The notes: generated from the sequence alone by a model not told the origin. A DNA stretch of 6,311 nt from Tannerella sp. (GCA_031282485.1 JAITDQ010000311.1:1-6311); one strand, 5' to 3'. Numbered from the stretch's first letter, positions 1 through 6,311 are shown. Program-made: numbers and translations.

Positions 1-25
1 GATATGCGCATCTAAAGGAGCGCAC

Positions 26-33
26 TAAATTTG
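26..33 (+). promoter_or_regulatory. Probable Bacteroidota-type -7 promoter element (TAAATTTG)
   Basis: TAAATTTG is an exact match to the TAnnTTTG -7 element used by the primary sigma factor of Bacteroidota. It lies 27 bases before the first start codon, which would give a short A/T-rich leader, as is usual in this phylum. No convincing TTTG -33 element is visible 19-21 bases upstream, because the window begins too close. The call therefore rests on one half-site plus position. All downstream genes could be read from it. Confidence 0.45.
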
Positions 34-60
34 TTCTATTTTTATTAAACACATATAATT

Positions 61-1272
61 ATGAGAAAAATAATTTTATTATTCGCAATTTTTGCAGTGG
101 TATTGCGTATTGAAGCACAGGAAATTGTGCAATGGCGGTTTGACCGCACGGGTATTTATACGGAGACGGGCTTGTTGAAATCGTGGCCTGCCGACGGACC
201 TCAACTGCTCTGGCATTACGACGGGTTGGGAGAAGGACATTCGTCGCTTGCCGTATCGACTTCGGGGAAGTCGTACATTACCGGCATGACGGATGGAAAA
301 GGCTACATCTACGTCTTTGACGCTGCCGGCAAACTCCTGAACAGGAAAGAATACGGTCGGGAATGGGGCGAGAGTTACAACGGCACGCGCGGCACGATAA
401 CGCCCGACAACGGCAAACTGTACCTGATTTCGGGTTATGGCGATATTATCTGTCTGAACGAGGCCGACTTGAACATCGTGTGGAAGAAGAGTATGCTGAC
501 CGATTTCGACGGTTCGAACATCACCTGGGGCATCTGTGAGTCGCCGCTCATTGTGGGCGATAAACTGATTGCTTCTCCCGGAGGAAAAACGAATAACATT
601 GTTGCGCTTGACAAAAATACGGGCAATCTTATATGGAGTTGTGCCGGCGACGGCGAACTTTCGGCGTACTGTTCGCCTGTTTACGTTGGCGACCAGCAAG
701 TTCCGCAAATCGTAACCATGATGCAGAAGCACATCATCGGCGTTGATTTGGCTACGGGGAAAAAACTGTGGTCATACGAACACATTAACCAGCACGGCGT
801 TCATCCCAACGTGCCTGTGTACGCCGACAACATGTTACTTTGCACAAGCGGTTACGGCAAAGGTTCCGTGATGCTTCGTCTGACCGACGGCGGACGCAAT
901 GTGGAAAAAGTGTGGGAATCGCAGCAGTTGGATTCACGTTTAGGCGCTATGGTCAAAATCGGCGACTATGCGTATGGTTCCGGCGACCGCAACCGTTTCT
1001 GGTTTTGCGTGGACTGGAAAACCGGCGAACTGAAATACAAGGAAAACAGTCTGGGCATCGGCAATATCATTTCGGCTGACGGTATGCTTTACTGCTATGC
1101 CGAAAAGGGCGATGTGGCATTAGCGAACAGCAGTCCGGACAAATTCGATATTGTCGGCAAATTTCCCGTTACGCTCGGAACCGACCAGCACTGGGCGCAT
1201 CCGGTTATTCACAAAGGCGTTCTTTACGTCCGGCACGGGAATACGCTGATGGCTTATAAAATCAAAAGTTGA
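61..1272 (+). CDS. Exported PQQ-like (BamB-like) beta-propeller protein
   Basis: This 403-residue protein is secreted. Residues 1-19 form a classical cleavable signal peptide (basic MRK, hydrophobic core, cleavage likely after IEA-Q). The rest is a repeat propeller whose blades carry the D-x-x-TG-x-x-x-W pattern, for example D184 to W192 and D229 to W237, with weaker copies elsewhere. The segment at residues 36-62, with LLKSWP and GLGEGHSS, resembles the start of a BamB-like propeller family I recall from Bacteroidota and Planctomycetota. Many such proteins are labelled PQQ-dependent dehydrogenases, but I see no vicinal cysteine pair or other quinoprotein catalytic signature, so a binding or scaffold role is more likely. 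The ATG follows an A/T-rich leader without a Shine-Dalgarno site. It is the first gene of the operon. Substrate or partner is unknown. Confidence 0.87.
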   Translation: MRKIILLFAIFAVVLRIEAQEIVQWRFDRTGIYTETGLLKSWPADGPQLLWHYDGLGEGHSSLAVSTSGKSYITGMTDGKGYIYVFDAAGKLLNRKEYGREWGESYNGTRGTITPDNGKLYLISGYGDIICLNEADLNIVWKKSMLTDFDGSNITWGICESPLIVGDKLIASPGGKTNNIVALDKNTGNLIWSCAGDGELSAYCSPVYVGDQQVPQIVTMMQKHIIGVDLATGKKLWSYEHINQHGVHPNVPVYADNMLLCTSGYGKGSVMLRLTDGGRNVEKVWESQQLDSRLGAMVKIGDYAYGSGDRNRFWFCVDWKTGELKYKENSLGIGNIISADGMLYCYAEKGDVALANSSPDKFDIVGKFPVTLGTDQHWAHPVIHKGVLYVRHGNTLMAYKIKS

Positions 1273-1277
1273 ATGGC

Positions 1278-2693
1278 ATGAACCGGAAAGTCACTGTCGC
1301 TACGATTGCAATAATAATCTTTTATGCAGGAGTTATTGTGGTGTGGCACGTGTATTCTCCGGAAAGAAATATCGGGATACAGAATCCGGGAGCGGATAAC
1401 CGTCCGCCCGAAACCGCCCGTAAAGCGAGTGATGTACGTATCGGCGAATTTTTTATGCGCTATGAGGAAACAACCTCCCGGCTGACAGGTAAATGGACGC
1501 GCTTCCGGGGCGAGGCTTCTTCCAATATTGTCCATACCCCAAATACAATTTCCCTGACGCAGGATGATTATCCCGTTCTCTGGGGAGTGGAAACCGGCGA
1601 AGGACATGCATCGAGCGTTATCTATAACGGATTTGTCTATTTTCTGGATTACGACGAGGGATTGAGTTCGGACATGCTGCGCTGCTTCTCGCTGGAAACC
1701 GGCAAAGAGCAATGGCGGAGATGGTATCGTGTGCCGATGAAACGCAATCATGGTTTTTCCCGCACAGTGCCGGTCATTTCAGACGATTACATTATCACGC
1801 TTGGTCCGCAGGGGCATCTGATGTGCTGTCATCCTGTTACGGGCGACCTTTTGTGGGGGAAAGACATACAAAACGAATATAAAACGGAAGTTCCTTTCTG
1901 GTACACGGGTCAATGTCCGTGTGCGGACGACGGAGTACTTGTCATTGCGCCTGCCGGAGAAGAAATCCTGCTGACCGGACTAAACTGTCTTACGGGAGAA
2001 ACCGTCTGGCAAACTCCCAACCCGCTTCAATTCAAAATGTCGCATTCTTCGGTGATGCAGATGACCTTACTCGGTAAAAAAACATACGTTTATGCCGGTG
2101 TTGGCGGCGTCTGCGGCGTCTCGGCCGAAAAAGAAGACCGGGGAACGCTGTTGTGGAGCGCATCCAAATGGCAGCCGTCCGTCATAGCGCCTTCGCCGCT
2201 GCAACTGTCTGCGAACAATATTTTTCTGGTTGCCGGATACGGCGCGGGCGGCGCTTCGTTGAAGATAGACAGGCAGGGAAACAAATGGACAGCCTCCGTC
2301 ACCGAGCAGTATAAAGCCAGCGAAGGACTGTCGAGCGAACAGCAAACTCCCATTCTGTATAATAATATGATTATTACCGTCATTCCCAAAGACGGCGGCA
2401 GTATGCGGGGGAAACTGGTTGCATATTCGCCGGCGGATTTGCACAATCCCATTTGGTCGTCGGGGGCGGACGAGCGTTTTGGCTTGGGTCCCTACCTGAT
2501 TATCAACGACCACGTCTTTGTTTTCAAGGACGACGGCGAACTCTATATTTACGAAATCAACGCCAAAAGTATGCATCTGAAAAAGAAACAGCGCATCATG
2601 GACGGCGTAGATGCGTGGGGTCCCATGGCGTATGCCGACGGACGGTTGATTGTGCGGGATGCGAATAATGTGAAATGCTTAAAAATAAATTGA
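1278..2693 (+). CDS. Membrane-anchored PQQ-like beta-propeller protein
   Basis: A 471-residue protein with an N-terminal transmembrane segment (about residues 5-24) after a basic start and no clear cleavage site. The propeller is therefore probably tethered to the inner membrane and faces the periplasm. Blade motifs include LETGKEQW (139-146), PVTGDLLW (186-193) and a later LTGETVW. GEGHASS at 107-113 matches GEGHSS at 57-62 of the preceding protein, also just after an LW pair, which indicates they are paralogues despite low overall similarity. Cysteines are more frequent than usual for this fold: C136, the adjacent pair C183-C184, and a CPC at 213-215. An in-frame TTG at 1269 would add three residues and overlap the previous stop. 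The ATG at 1278 is preferred because it leaves a 5-base gap. No PQQ-enzyme catalytic residues were recognised. Confidence 0.85.
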   Translation: MNRKVTVATIAIIIFYAGVIVVWHVYSPERNIGIQNPGADNRPPETARKASDVRIGEFFMRYEETTSRLTGKWTRFRGEASSNIVHTPNTISLTQDDYPVLWGVETGEGHASSVIYNGFVYFLDYDEGLSSDMLRCFSLETGKEQWRRWYRVPMKRNHGFSRTVPVISDDYIITLGPQGHLMCCHPVTGDLLWGKDIQNEYKTEVPFWYTGQCPCADDGVLVIAPAGEEILLTGLNCLTGETVWQTPNPLQFKMSHSSVMQMTLLGKKTYVYAGVGGVCGVSAEKEDRGTLLWSASKWQPSVIAPSPLQLSANNIFLVAGYGAGGASLKIDRQGNKWTASVTEQYKASEGLSSEQQTPILYNNMIITVIPKDGGSMRGKLVAYSPADLHNPIWSSGADERFGLGPYLIINDHVFVFKDDGELYIYEINAKSMHLKKKQRIMDGVDAWGPMAYADGRLIVRDANNVKCLKIN

Positions 2694-2694
2694 C

Positions 2695-3624
2695 ATGTCG
2701 AAACAGATGCGCATATTCTTTAATTTCGCTATCCTGCTGCTTGTGGCGGGGTTTGTCGGATATATGATTGTTTCGGTGAACGGCGAGACAGTCGAATATG
2801 GCGAGGCGGAAACGGAGACTGCAGATTTTCTCAGCCCCTGCACTCTTGAGACGACATACGCTTTTCCCGAAGATGTGAGACGGTTGCGTTTGTCCGGCGA
2901 CCGTGCGTATGTTGCAACTTCCGATTCGGTCTTTGCTTTCGACAGGGATAATATGATTTGTATAAATCGCTTTTATGCGGGAGAAAACATGGCGGATATC
3001 GCTGTCGATAACGGCAAAGAGGAAATATACGCGCTTTACGATACCGGAATTAAGGTGTTCACACGTAACGGACAACTTATTCGCGAATGGGCAGCGTGCA
3101 GCGACAATTCTCTTTACGTCTCCATTGCCCTGTCGGACGAGTATGCTTTTGTTACCGACGCCGAGAATAAAAATATCTGTCAATATACGAAAGAAGGGAA
3201 TTTTATACGGTTTATCAACAGTCCCCGCGGATTTGTCATTCCGTCGTATTCGTTTGATATTGAAAATTTCCGTGATACAGTCTATTGCGTCAATTCGGGA
3301 CGTCATCAGGTGGAAAGTTATACGGTGGACGGTAAATTTATCGCCTCTTTCGGTATTCCCGGAAGTAAACCCGGTACTTTTTCAGGATGCTGCAATCCCG
3401 CCCGTATTACTTTCGACGCTAACGGACAACTGCTTACTTCGGAAAAAGGCAATCCGCGCGTCTGTCTGTTTGAACGGGGCGGCCGGTTTGTCCGTATGCT
3501 TCTGAACAGCAAAATGCTCGGCGGCGGACATGAGGCCTGCGAAATTCAGGCGGAAAACGGCAGGATTTATGTTGCCGGAAAAGAAAAAATCAACGTGTAT
3601 AAAACTAAGGAAATATCATTGTAA
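2695..3624 (+). CDS. Membrane-anchored NHL/six-bladed beta-propeller with conserved cysteines
   Basis: A 309-residue protein. Residues 8-27 are a hydrophobic signal anchor without a good cleavage site, so the propeller should sit on the periplasmic face. The body consists of short NHL-like repeats of the type G-x-x-x-x-x-F or Y with V/I-Y/F strands (for example around residues 115-132, 160-172 and 205-220). It is strongly similar to the next protein over about 148 residues with no gap. Shared residues include C135 (EW-x-ACS), C162 (KNIC), C198 in YC-x-NSGRHQVE, the GCCNP motif at 231-235 and a TSEKGNPR motif shortly after. Invariant cysteines in an exported propeller suggest metal binding or disulfides. 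The start lies one base after the preceding stop, so the two are translationally close. The molecular function is unknown. Confidence 0.82.
   Translation: MSKQMRIFFNFAILLLVAGFVGYMIVSVNGETVEYGEAETETADFLSPCTLETTYAFPEDVRRLRLSGDRAYVATSDSVFAFDRDNMICINRFYAGENMADIAVDNGKEEIYALYDTGIKVFTRNGQLIREWAACSDNSLYVSIALSDEYAFVTDAENKNICQYTKEGNFIRFINSPRGFVIPSYSFDIENFRDTVYCVNSGRHQVESYTVDGKFIASFGIPGSKPGTFSGCCNPARITFDANGQLLTSEKGNPRVCLFERGGRFVRMLLNSKMLGGGHEACEIQAENGRIYVAGKEKINVYKTKEISL
3085..3528 (+). repeat. Copy 1 of a tandem gene-internal duplication
   Basis: This stretch of the first NHL-like propeller gene lines up without gaps against 4028-4471 at a constant offset of 943 bases. About half of the 148 encoded residues are identical by eye. 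Exact DNA matches include 21 bases (3291-3311), 18 bases (3442-3459) and 16 bases (3385-3400). It marks a tandem gene duplication rather than a mobile repeat. Confidence 0.8.
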
Positions 3625-3625
3625 T

Positions 3626-4621
3626 ATGGAAAATATATCGCGAAAAAAGTTTTTGAGAACGCTTGGCTCGGTGGTTACGGGAGGTACGATTGCCGGCGTT
3701 TCGGGCGTGATTATCAGTAAAAATCATCTGAAAGACGGTCTTACTCCCGTTTCCGCAGGCGAACAGCAGGATGATTTCGTATCACCCTACAAACCGGTTG
3801 TCGTATTTACCTCGCCGGGAAATATCGAAGCCTTTGAACAGCATGACGGCAGACTGTATGTGGTTTCCGAAAACAAACTTACGGTGATGGACGATTACGG
3901 AAAAACACTGTCCCGCTTCGGCATTAAAGAAGGACTGACCCGGGATATGGCTGTGGATGCGGACGGTATTTATCTGCTCCGTCCCGCCTCCGTTCTGGTC
4001 TATTCACATTCGGGAGAACTGCTGCGCGAATGGAACGCCTGCAGCGAACTGTCCGATTACTGTTCGTTTACGCTCGCCGGCGATTTTGTTTTCGTTACCG
4101 ATAAGGATAACAAAAACATCTGTAAATATACTCGCGAAGGTGTTTTCGTGAAGTTTATCGGCAGTCCCAACCGCTTTATCATCCCAAGCCTGACCTTTGG
4201 AATTGCATACGCAGACGGAAAACTGTACTGCTCCAATTCGGGACGTCATCAGGTAGAAATCTATTCGACTGACGGGGAATATGAAGGTAAATTCGGCGCT
4301 GCGGGAGGCCGGCAGGGATATTTTTGCGGATGCTGCAATCCCGTTTACCTGACCTGTACGCCGACAGGTGAAATCATTACTTCCGAAAAAGGCAATCCGC
4401 GCATCAGTTGTTACAGCGGCGACGGTAAATTCCGTTCCCTGCTGCTCGGCGGCAAAATGCTCGACGAAGGAAACACGGCGGCAAACAGAGTGAAGATTGC
4501 CGGTAACAAACTTTTTACGGCAGGTAAAGACAAAATCAGGGTTTACGAATACGACCCGCAACTGGCGGCAGCCGGCGTATGCAGCGGTTGCGGCGTTGAC
4601 TGCGGATTGAAAAAAACATAA
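3626..4621 (+). CDS. Tat-like-leader NHL/six-bladed beta-propeller with cysteine-rich tail
   Basis: A 331-residue paralogue of the preceding protein. Its leader differs: SRKKFLR (residues 5-11) followed by a Gly/Thr/Val-rich hydrophobic stretch resembles a twin-arginine signal in which the second arginine is lysine. No obvious cleavage site is seen, so it may stay anchored. The propeller keeps the family cysteines C139, C166, C202 and the GCCNP motif (235-239), with an additional C234, and the TSEKGNPR motif. The C-terminus adds a tail absent from the paralogue, with C319-x2-C322-x3-C326 within the last 13 residues. This could bind a metal or iron-sulfur cluster or dock with the adjacent ferredoxin. 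The frame is open upstream to 3530 within the preceding gene, but ATG 3626 is chosen because it places the leader at the N-terminus and follows the previous stop by one base. Confidence 0.82.
   Translation: MENISRKKFLRTLGSVVTGGTIAGVSGVIISKNHLKDGLTPVSAGEQQDDFVSPYKPVVVFTSPGNIEAFEQHDGRLYVVSENKLTVMDDYGKTLSRFGIKEGLTRDMAVDADGIYLLRPASVLVYSHSGELLREWNACSELSDYCSFTLAGDFVFVTDKDNKNICKYTREGVFVKFIGSPNRFIIPSLTFGIAYADGKLYCSNSGRHQVEIYSTDGEYEGKFGAAGGRQGYFCGCCNPVYLTCTPTGEIITSEKGNPRISCYSGDGKFRSLLLGGKMLDEGNTAANRVKIAGNKLFTAGKDKIRVYEYDPQLAAAGVCSGCGVDCGLKKT
4028..4471 (+). repeat. Copy 2 of a tandem gene-internal duplication
   Basis: Partner of 3085-3528. The exact DNA matches fall at 4234-4254, 4385-4402 and 4328-4343, all at the same 943-base offset. 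The ungapped protein alignment includes the four cysteine positions and the GCCNP and TSEKGNPR motifs. The N-terminal leaders and C-terminal tails of the two genes are not part of the match. Confidence 0.8.
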
Positions 4622-4629
4622 ACAACAGA

Positions 4630-5196
4630 ATGGAAAAGCATACGACTACTCCCATATCGCGCAAACGTTTTCTGCAATTATGCGGTTCCATAGCGGCAGG
4701 AACAACAATTGTCGCCGTATCGGGCGCTGTCGCCGGACGGATGATACGGCGCGACGCCGATTATTTCTGGCAGATAGACCCGTCGAAATGTACGTTCTGC
4801 GGACGTTGCGAGAAAGAATGCGTGCTTCCCGTGTCGGCGGTCAAATGTGTTCATGCCAACAAGGTATGCGGCTATTGCGATTTGTGCGGCGGCTATTACC
4901 GCACTAACGTGAAAGACCTGAATACGGCAGCCGAAAACCTGATGTGTCCGACAGGCGCTATCAAACGGAAATATGTGGAAGACCCCTATTTTGAATACAC
5001 CATTGACGAAAGTCTCTGCAACGGCTGCGGCAAATGCGCAAAAGGTTGCAACTCGTTCGGAAACGGGTCGTTATACCTGCAGGTAAAACAGGATATCTGT
5101 AAAAACTGCAACGAATGTAAAATCTCCAAAGTATGTCCGTCGGGCGCTATTCAACGGGCGCCGCTCGACAGGGCATACATGTTGAAAGACGGATGA
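4630..5196 (+). CDS. Exported polyferredoxin with a Tat-like leader, up to four [4Fe-4S] clusters
   Basis: A 188-residue electron-transfer protein, comparable in role to NapG-type periplasmic ferredoxins. Residues 10-16 (SRKRFLQ) plus a hydrophobic stretch to about residue 36 form a Tat-like leader. This fits a protein exported folded with its clusters, though the second arginine is lysine. Four cysteine motifs follow: C54-x2-C57-x2-C60-x3-C64; C80-x2-C83-x2-C86 with C106-Pro; C130-x2-C133-x2-C136-x3-C140; and C157-x2-C160-x2-C163-x5-C169-Pro. By analogy with dicluster ferredoxins, C64 and C106 would exchange between the first two motifs, and C140 and C169 between the last two, giving four clusters. 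C73 is an extra cysteine, and the 19-residue spacing between C86 and C106 is long. It lies between the propellers and the NosR/NapH-like membrane protein, its likely redox partner. The start is 8 bases after the previous stop in an A-rich leader. Confidence 0.88.
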   Translation: MEKHTTTPISRKRFLQLCGSIAAGTTIVAVSGAVAGRMIRRDADYFWQIDPSKCTFCGRCEKECVLPVSAVKCVHANKVCGYCDLCGGYYRTNVKDLNTAAENLMCPTGAIKRKYVEDPYFEYTIDESLCNGCGKCAKGCNSFGNGSLYLQVKQDICKNCNECKISKVCPSGAIQRAPLDRAYMLKDG

Positions 5197-6311
5197 ACAG
5201 AATGAAAAAAAGAATTATAAACCTGCTGCTGTCAGGATTGCCGGGATTGTCCGCATTGCCGGCAGTTGCTCAAAACCGTTTCCCAAAACCCGATTTCGAG
5301 TCGGGATACCAGTATCCGTCATTCAGTTATGCCGTGCCCGATGAAACATGGTGGAATACGGTTGATATTATCCTGCTTGTTGCAATGATGTGTATCGTGA
5401 CGCTGGCGGTTGTCAAACAGCGGAAACGTATGCCTGTGTTTATTGTTTCCGTTATTTCCGTTTTATATTTCGGCTTTTTCAGAAACGGCTGCGTATGCAG
5501 CATCGGCGCCATCCAGAATGTGATTTTAGCATTGACAGACAGTTCCTACGTCATGCCAACAGCGGTATTTCTGATGTTTATTCTGCCCGTCATTTTCACC
5601 TTTCTGTTTGGAAGAGTATTTTGTGCAGGCGTATGTCCGTTCGGCGCATTGCAGGAACTGGTAAACATTAAAAATTTCAGATTATCGAAGGCTGTTTCGA
5701 CGGTGTTGGGAATAATCCCCTGGATTTATCTGCTGTTTGCCGTTTTATATGCCGTCACCCGAAGCAGTTTTATCATTTGCCGTTTCGACCCTTTCATCGG
5801 CATCTTCCGTATGGGAGGCGACATTGGAATGATAGTTTTCGGCGGATTGCTGCTGATTGCTTCCGTTTTTACCGGCAGACCGTTTTGCCGTTTTCTGTGT
5901 CCCTACGGCGCACTGTTGAGCCTCTTTTCCCGTTTTTCAATCCGGCGTATCAGTATCACGCCTTCCTGCATTAACTGCGAACTTTGTCACAATGCCTGCC
6001 CTGTCGCCGCCATTCGTCCCCCTTACGAAAACAGGGTAAAAGAAAATCGCAGGGAAGGAGTAAAGAGATTGCTCGCCTATTTTGTTTTCCTGCCGGTAAT
6101 GGCGTTTGCCGGCGCATTCATTATGCGCACGACAAGCCACGCACTCAGCACGGTAAATAAGGATATCCGCCTGTATGAACAGGTGATGCGAAACGAAACA
6201 CATCCGCAGGATATTCAGCCCGTTGACGTGGAGGTCTTCTTTTCGCAGGGCGGAACGATAGACGAACTGGAATCGCGCGTTGCAAAAATCAGCGCCGGAT
6301 TCAAAACATGG
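5193..6311 (+). CDS. NosR/NapH-like membrane iron-sulfur protein, 3' end outside window
   Basis: The reading frame stays open to the last base, giving 373 residues of a longer protein. The ATG at 5193 overlaps the previous stop (ATGA). An in-frame ATG at 5202 is equally possible and gives a neater MKKR start. A signal peptide ends near AVA-Q (residue 27), followed by about six membrane segments (near 57-74, 80-97, 122-143, 168-189, 211-228 and 293-311). Signature motifs are C100-x-C102 in GCVCSIGA, C144-x3-C148-Pro with FGA, C232-x3-C236-Pro with YGA, and one complete ferredoxin motif C259-x2-C262-x2-C265-x3-C269-Pro. NosR and NapH carry such paired CxxxCP motifs and pass electrons from quinol toward periplasmic acceptors. 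The substrate here is unknown. The segment after residue 311 looks periplasmic, and further domains may lie past the edge. Confidence 0.87.
   Translation, partial: MNRMKKRIINLLLSGLPGLSALPAVAQNRFPKPDFESGYQYPSFSYAVPDETWWNTVDIILLVAMMCIVTLAVVKQRKRMPVFIVSVISVLYFGFFRNGCVCSIGAIQNVILALTDSSYVMPTAVFLMFILPVIFTFLFGRVFCAGVCPFGALQELVNIKNFRLSKAVSTVLGIIPWIYLLFAVLYAVTRSSFIICRFDPFIGIFRMGGDIGMIVFGGLLLIASVFTGRPFCRFLCPYGALLSLFSRFSIRRISITPSCINCELCHNACPVAAIRPPYENRVKENRREGVKRLLAYFVFLPVMAFAGAFIMRTTSHALSTVNKDIRLYEQVMRNETHPQDIQPVDVEVFFSQGGTIDELESRVAKISAGFKTW

Noticed and set aside
1..15. Possible 3' end of an upstream gene (a frame closing with TAA at 13-15)
   Set aside because: Only four codons are visible, and a stop in some frame is expected by chance.
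14..20. AAAGGAG resembling a strong Shine-Dalgarno site
   Set aside because: It lies 40 bases before the first start codon, too far to act in initiation. The other genes here do not use such sites. It could belong to the end of an upstream gene's region, but nothing supports a start nearby.
79..732. Long open frame on the - strand (217 codons) opposite the first gene
   Set aside because: It lies wholly inside a well-supported + strand gene with signal peptide and propeller repeats. Its product shows no recognisable motif and has the low-complexity look of an antisense shadow.
61..2693. Assignment of the two PQQ-like propellers as PQQ-dependent dehydrogenases
   Set aside because: The repeats support the propeller fold, but no full set of quinoprotein active-site residues is visible. 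BamB-like proteins share the same repeats without binding PQQ.
2596..3306. Long open frame on the - strand (236 codons) across two propeller genes
   Set aside because: It spans the junction of two supported + strand genes, has no recognisable domain and no promoter or leader of its own.
3530..3625. Upstream extension of the second NHL-like propeller gene
   Set aside because: It would overlap the coding end of the previous gene by about 95 bases and bury the Tat-like leader inside the protein. The ATG at 3626 places that leader correctly.
5390..5671. 93-codon + strand frame within the NosR/NapH-like gene
   Set aside because: It is out of frame with the membrane protein, whose own frame runs unbroken with CxxxCP motifs and membrane segments. 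The alternative product is a frame shadow.
4630..6311. Assignment of the iron-sulfur genes to nitrous oxide or nitrate reduction
   Set aside because: The NosR/NapH likeness gives a redox topology only. No nosZ, napA or other terminal reductase gene is present in the window.

Overview
The window looks like the chromosome of a Bacteroidales-type member of the Bacteroidota. Evidence: start codons lack Shine-Dalgarno sites and sit in A/T-rich leaders, there is a TAnnTTTG promoter element ahead of the first gene, and the proteins resemble families I associate with Bacteroidota and Planctomycetota. The genus cannot be told from the sequence.

Every gene lies on the + strand in one tightly packed array. 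Intergenic gaps are 1 to 8 bases, or a 4-base ATGA overlap at the last junction, so this is almost certainly a single operon. Layout: a probable promoter at 26-33; an exported PQQ-like (BamB-like) beta-propeller (61-1272); a membrane-anchored second PQQ-like propeller (1278-2693); a membrane-anchored NHL/six-bladed propeller with conserved cysteines (2695-3624); its close paralogue with a Tat-like leader and a cysteine-rich C-terminal tail (3626-4621); a Tat-like-leader polyferredoxin with cysteines for about four [4Fe-4S] clusters (4630-5196); and the 5' part of a NosR/NapH-like integral membrane iron-sulfur protein (5193-6311), which is cut by the window end. No stretch over 300 bases lacks a gene. 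I see no RNA gene, mobile element or CRISPR array.

Working model (inference): the membrane NosR/NapH-like protein takes electrons at the inner membrane, for example from quinol. The exported polyferredoxin relays them on the periplasmic face. The four propellers, two duplicated pairs, form the extracytoplasmic scaffold or partner proteins, and the cysteine-bearing pair may itself bind metal or form disulfides. The substrate and physiological role are not visible here. The genes beyond the right edge, where a flavin-binding or terminal reductase partner might lie, would be the most informative.
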